Assembly: GCA_947454285.1 (NCBI GenBank)
Contig: CANGJO010000044.1
Span: forward strand, 1-7,944
DNA from: Microbacteriaceae bacterium
GTDB lineage: Bacteria > Actinomycetota > Actinomycetes > Actinomycetales > Microbacteriaceae
Length of the DNA stretch: 7,944 bases
Reading direction: 5' to 3'
The notes under the pieces are model-generated. The model was not told where the DNA came from, made no database searches, and saw only the letters and a program-made list of their open reading frames with translations. Both the position numbers and the translations under genes were made by a program. Shown here piece by piece: positions 6,121 through 7,944 of the stretch; position 1 is the stretch's first letter, and every line of letters starts with the position of its first letter.

Positions 6121-6150
6121 TGCCTTAGTATTATCAAACTGAGAAAGGCA
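6121..6150 (+). promoter_or_regulatory. Inverted repeat able to mask the permease ribosome binding site
   Basis: TGCCTT (6121-6126) and AAGGCA (6145-6150) are perfect 6-bp complements with an 18-base loop, and G6120 with T6151 could add a G-U pair. The right arm contains AAGG of the permease ribosome binding site (GAGAAAGG, 6141-6148, 5 bases before ATG 6154). In a transcript reading through the tRNA the site could be hidden; a transcript begun at the promoter candidate within the loop would lack the left arm. Confidence 0.4.
6129..6134 (+). promoter_or_regulatory. Candidate -10 box for the amino acid ABC importer operon
   Basis: TATTAT, one base from TATAAT, lies between the tRNA 3' end and the permease gene and overlaps TAGTAT at 6126-6131. 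A start near 6141 would give a short leader with the GAGAAAGG site at its very 5' end. The matching -35 position falls in the tRNA 3' arm and shows no consensus. Confidence 0.35.
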
Positions 6151-6153
6151 TCC

Positions 6154-7050
6154 ATGTCAGACAATCAGAGCAGCGACGACGTAGTCGCGATTCCACTTCG
6201 CCACCCTTGGCGCTGGCTATCGGCAGTCGTTCTGGTTGGCCTACTTGGTCTCTTTATTTATTCGCTCTGGGCATCGCCAAACATCAACCACGAGATCGTC
6301 ACTAAGTTCTTGTTCAACGGCAAGGTAATTGCCGCCGCGGGCCTAACTGTGACCCTAACCGTTGTCTCAATGTTGATCGGAACCATTCTGGCCATCATTC
6401 TGGCCATCATGAAGCTTTCGACTAACCCGGTTCTCAAATTGGTTGCCGGCGGCTACATCGGCTTCTTCCGTGGAACACCGTTGCTGCTGCAGGTTGTTTT
6501 CTGGGGATACCTTGGCATCATTTACCCAACTATCGATGTTGGAATTCCCTTCACCGACATGATCTGGTGGTCAGAAAAAACTTCACTGGTCTTCACCTCG
6601 TTGGTTGCCGGAATCATTGCGCTTTCACTTAACGAAGCTGCCTACGCCGCCGAGATCGTTCGTGCCGGAATTCTGTCGGTTGATTCGGGTCAAGCGGAAG
6701 CGGCAAAGTCACTGGGCATGGGTTCTGGTTACACTCTTCGCCGTATCGTATTGCCTCAAGCAATGCGCGTGATCATTCCACCGATGGGCAACGAATTTAT
6801 CTCAATGCTTAAGAACACCTCATTGCTTCAGGTGGTTGCGGTGATGGAGCTCTACGCTCGTACTTCACAGATTTCATCGCAGAACCTGGCTCAAGTTGAA
6901 CTCTTGGTAGTTGCCGGCTTCTGGTACCTAGTCATGACCACCGTGCTTTCATTCCCACAGAGTTACCTTGAGAAGAAGTATGGTCGTGGATTTAGCGTAG
7001 CCACTCAAAAGTCACGCTGGTTGCGAGTTGGCATGAAGGGAAACGTATGA
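6154..7050 (+). CDS. Polar amino acid ABC importer, permease subunit (HisM/GlnP type)
   Basis: This is a 298-residue inner-membrane protein. A short polar N-terminus leads to a first helix (about 20-40), followed by the family core from about residue 55: GLTVTLTVVSMLIG, then FFRGTPLLLQVVFW at 104-117, a hallmark of polar amino acid permeases. The EAA loop that contacts the ATPase is intact (GQAEAAKSLGMG at about 179-190, with E182, A183, A184, G188), followed by LRRIVLPQAMR. Length slightly exceeds the usual 220-250 residues because of the extra N-terminal helix and a longer loop at about 124-145. ATG 6154 has GAGAAAGG 5 bases upstream. Its stop overlaps the ATPase start by four bases (ATGA). 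There is a single permease gene, so a homodimer is likely. The exact amino acid cannot be told. Confidence 0.93.
   Translation: MSDNQSSDDVVAIPLRHPWRWLSAVVLVGLLGLFIYSLWASPNINHEIVTKFLFNGKVIAAAGLTVTLTVVSMLIGTILAIILAIMKLSTNPVLKLVAGGYIGFFRGTPLLLQVVFWGYLGIIYPTIDVGIPFTDMIWWSEKTSLVFTSLVAGIIALSLNEAAYAAEIVRAGILSVDSGQAEAAKSLGMGSGYTLRRIVLPQAMRVIIPPMGNEFISMLKNTSLLQVVAVMELYARTSQISSQNLAQVELLVVAGFWYLVMTTVLSFPQSYLEKKYGRGFSVATQKSRWLRVGMKGNV
6385..6408 (+). repeat. 12-base in-frame tandem duplication inside the permease gene
   Basis: ATTCTGGCCATC occurs twice without any mismatch, encoding Ile-Leu-Ala-Ile twice in the second membrane helix. It keeps the frame. It may be a recent duplication or chance codon use in a hydrophobic helix. 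Confidence 0.6.
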
Positions 7051-7814
7051 GCAAGCCACTAATGGTTGATGCTCGTGCTATTCGCAAGAGCTTTGGTGCC
7101 AACGAAGTACTAAAGGGAATCACACTGCAGGTGGAACAGGGGCAGGTGCTTTGCTTGCTTGGACCATCTGGTTCGGGTAAGTCAACCTTCCTTCGTTGCA
7201 TCAACCACCTAGAAACCATTAATGGTGGACGCCTTTATGTTGATGGCGAGCTAATGGGCTTCCGTGAGAAAACCGATGCAATTTACGAAATGAAGCCAAG
7301 CGCGATTGCCAAGCAGCGCAGCGAAATCGGAATGGTGTTCCAGCGTTTTAATTTGTTCCCGCACCTAACCGCAATCGAGAACGTGATCGAAGCGCCTATC
7401 GGTGTTAAAGGAATCTCAAAGTCTGTGGCAATTGAAAAAGCTAAAGACCTTCTGGCATCAGTAGGACTTAGCGACAAGGGAGATCACTACCCGGCGCAGC
7501 TTTCTGGCGGTCAGCAGCAGCGAGTGGCTATTGCTCGCGCGCTGGCGATGGAACCAAAGCTGATGTTGTTTGACGAGCCAACCTCGGCGCTAGACCCAGA
7601 GTTGGTTGGTGACGTACTAGACGTTATGCGCAAGCTGGCCCAAAGCGGCATGACCATGATCGTGGTGACGCATGAAATTGGCTTCGCTCGCGAGGTAGCC
7701 GACCGAGTGGTCTTTATGGATGGCGGTGTGGTGGTCGAAGACGGCACCCCAAGCCAGGTGATCGACAAACCTAAGAACGACCGCACCAAGGCGTTCATTA
7801 ACAGCGTTCTATAG
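7047..7814 (+). CDS. Polar amino acid ABC importer, ATP-binding subunit (HisP/GlnQ type)
   Basis: This is a 255-residue cytoplasmic ATPase with every ABC motif intact: Walker A G39-P-S-G-S-G-K45-S-T47, Q-loop Q99 in MVFQRFNLFPHLTAIENV, signature L152-S-G-G-Q156, Walker B LMLFD176-E177, D-loop SALD, and switch H209 in VVTHE. The FNLFPHLT segment is characteristic of polar amino acid importers. A longer stretch between Walker A and the Q-loop (about 71-91) resembles the HisP type more than the shorter GlnQ type. It starts inside the permease stop codon (ATGA) and so is translationally coupled to it. The complete importer also needs a substrate-binding protein, which is not visible here; the frame opening at 7925 is a possible but unproven candidate. 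Confidence 0.96.
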   Translation: MSKPLMVDARAIRKSFGANEVLKGITLQVEQGQVLCLLGPSGSGKSTFLRCINHLETINGGRLYVDGELMGFREKTDAIYEMKPSAIAKQRSEIGMVFQRFNLFPHLTAIENVIEAPIGVKGISKSVAIEKAKDLLASVGLSDKGDHYPAQLSGGQQQRVAIARALAMEPKLMLFDEPTSALDPELVGDVLDVMRKLAQSGMTMIVVTHEIGFAREVADRVVFMDGGVVVEDGTPSQVIDKPKNDRTKAFINSVL

Positions 7815-7819
7815 CGCTG
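7802..7819 (+). terminator. Weak hairpin at the end of the ABC importer operon
   Basis: CAGCG (7802-7806) and CGCTG (7815-7819) pair around the ATPase stop codon with an 8-base loop. A GGGGCCCTTTTGGG stretch follows, with only four T's, so this is at best a non-canonical terminator. Confidence 0.25.
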
Positions 7820-7890
7820 GGGCCCTTTTGGGACTTGTTTCGAACTGGTAAAGATTGGCTGATTTGCCCATATTTGGGAGACGGCTGAAC

Positions 7891-7896
7891 TAGGCT
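7891..7896 (+). promoter_or_regulatory. Candidate -10 box for the gene starting at 7925
   Basis: TAGGCT fits the actinobacterial TANNNT form and lies 28 bases before ATG 7925, leaving room for a leader carrying AGGAG at 7916-7920. No -35 with 16-18 base spacing is seen. The rest of the 110-base spacer holds only a small CCCA/TGGG dyad at 7867-7878. Confidence 0.35.
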
Positions 7897-7924
7897 CAAT
7901 CTGTAAATCCCCGATAGGAGAACA

Positions 7925-7944
7925 ATGGCTATTTCAAAACTTGC
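7925..7944 (+). CDS. Start of an unidentified gene, cut by window end
   Basis: ATG 7925 opens a frame reading Met-Ala-Ile-Ser-Lys-Leu before the window ends. AGGAG at 7916-7920, 4 bases upstream, is the strongest ribosome binding site in the window, and a promoter candidate lies at 7891. Six residues do not allow a family call. A Lys near the N-terminus would fit a signal peptide, and therefore a substrate-binding protein of the neighbouring importer, but it fits many other proteins equally well. Confidence 0.6.

Noticed and set aside
7867..7878. CCCA/TGGG dyad as a second copy of the 4523-4538 inverted repeat
   Set aside because: The half-sites are in the opposite orientation (CCCA first rather than TTGGG first) and only four base pairs long.
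1..7944. Mobile element, prophage, CRISPR or defence island
   Set aside because: No transposase, integrase, cas-like or toxin-like protein, no spaced direct repeats and no duplicated tRNA end are visible; base and codon use look even throughout.

Overview
The window looks like an ordinary chromosomal segment of a small-genome actinobacterium, most likely a Microbacteriaceae relative of the freshwater Luna lineage (Rhodoluna/Aquiluna type). This is inferred from roughly balanced base composition, very short intergenic gaps, the length and C-terminal tail of the peptide deformylase, a TTG start, TANNNT-like promoter boxes placed right at start codons, and a tRNA gene without an encoded CCA end. 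I see no transposase, integrase, phage gene, CRISPR array or att-like repeat, and no stretch over 300 bases without a gene.

Bases 1-2915 hold a tightly packed plus-strand cluster. It begins with a NarL-type membrane sensor kinase that is cut by the window edge, followed by a LuxR-type response regulator and the two-subunit AzlC/AzlD branched-chain amino acid exporter. Gaps and overlaps are 2 bases, 8 bases (overlap) and 4 bases (overlap), so the four genes are probably one translationally coupled operon. The kinase has Asn where the phosphorylated His should be. The regulator lacks the conserved receiver Lys and the second acidic-pocket residue. The pair is therefore a degenerate two-component system next to an amino acid exporter, and this is the most unusual content here.

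Bases 2936-3502 (minus strand) encode peptide deformylase, convergent with azlD and divergent from the next gene. The 57-base divergent spacer has TANNNT boxes close to both start codons and a perfect 12-base palindrome, and suggests leaderless transcription of def.

Bases 3560-6028 (plus strand) encode a nine-helix DMT/NIPA-like transporter and a GT4 glycosyltransferase. The glycosyltransferase carries an extra charged helical C-terminal tail of about 70 residues. A CAU-anticodon tRNA gene lies 14 bases after the glycosyltransferase.

Bases 6154-7814 encode the permease and ATPase of a polar amino acid ABC importer, overlapping by 4 bases. A 6-bp inverted repeat overlaps the permease ribosome binding site. 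No substrate-binding protein is visible; a new reading frame with a good ribosome binding site begins at 7925 and runs off the window. Amino acid traffic (AzlCD export, ABC import), membrane or cell-envelope glycosylation and N-terminal protein processing are the physiological themes.
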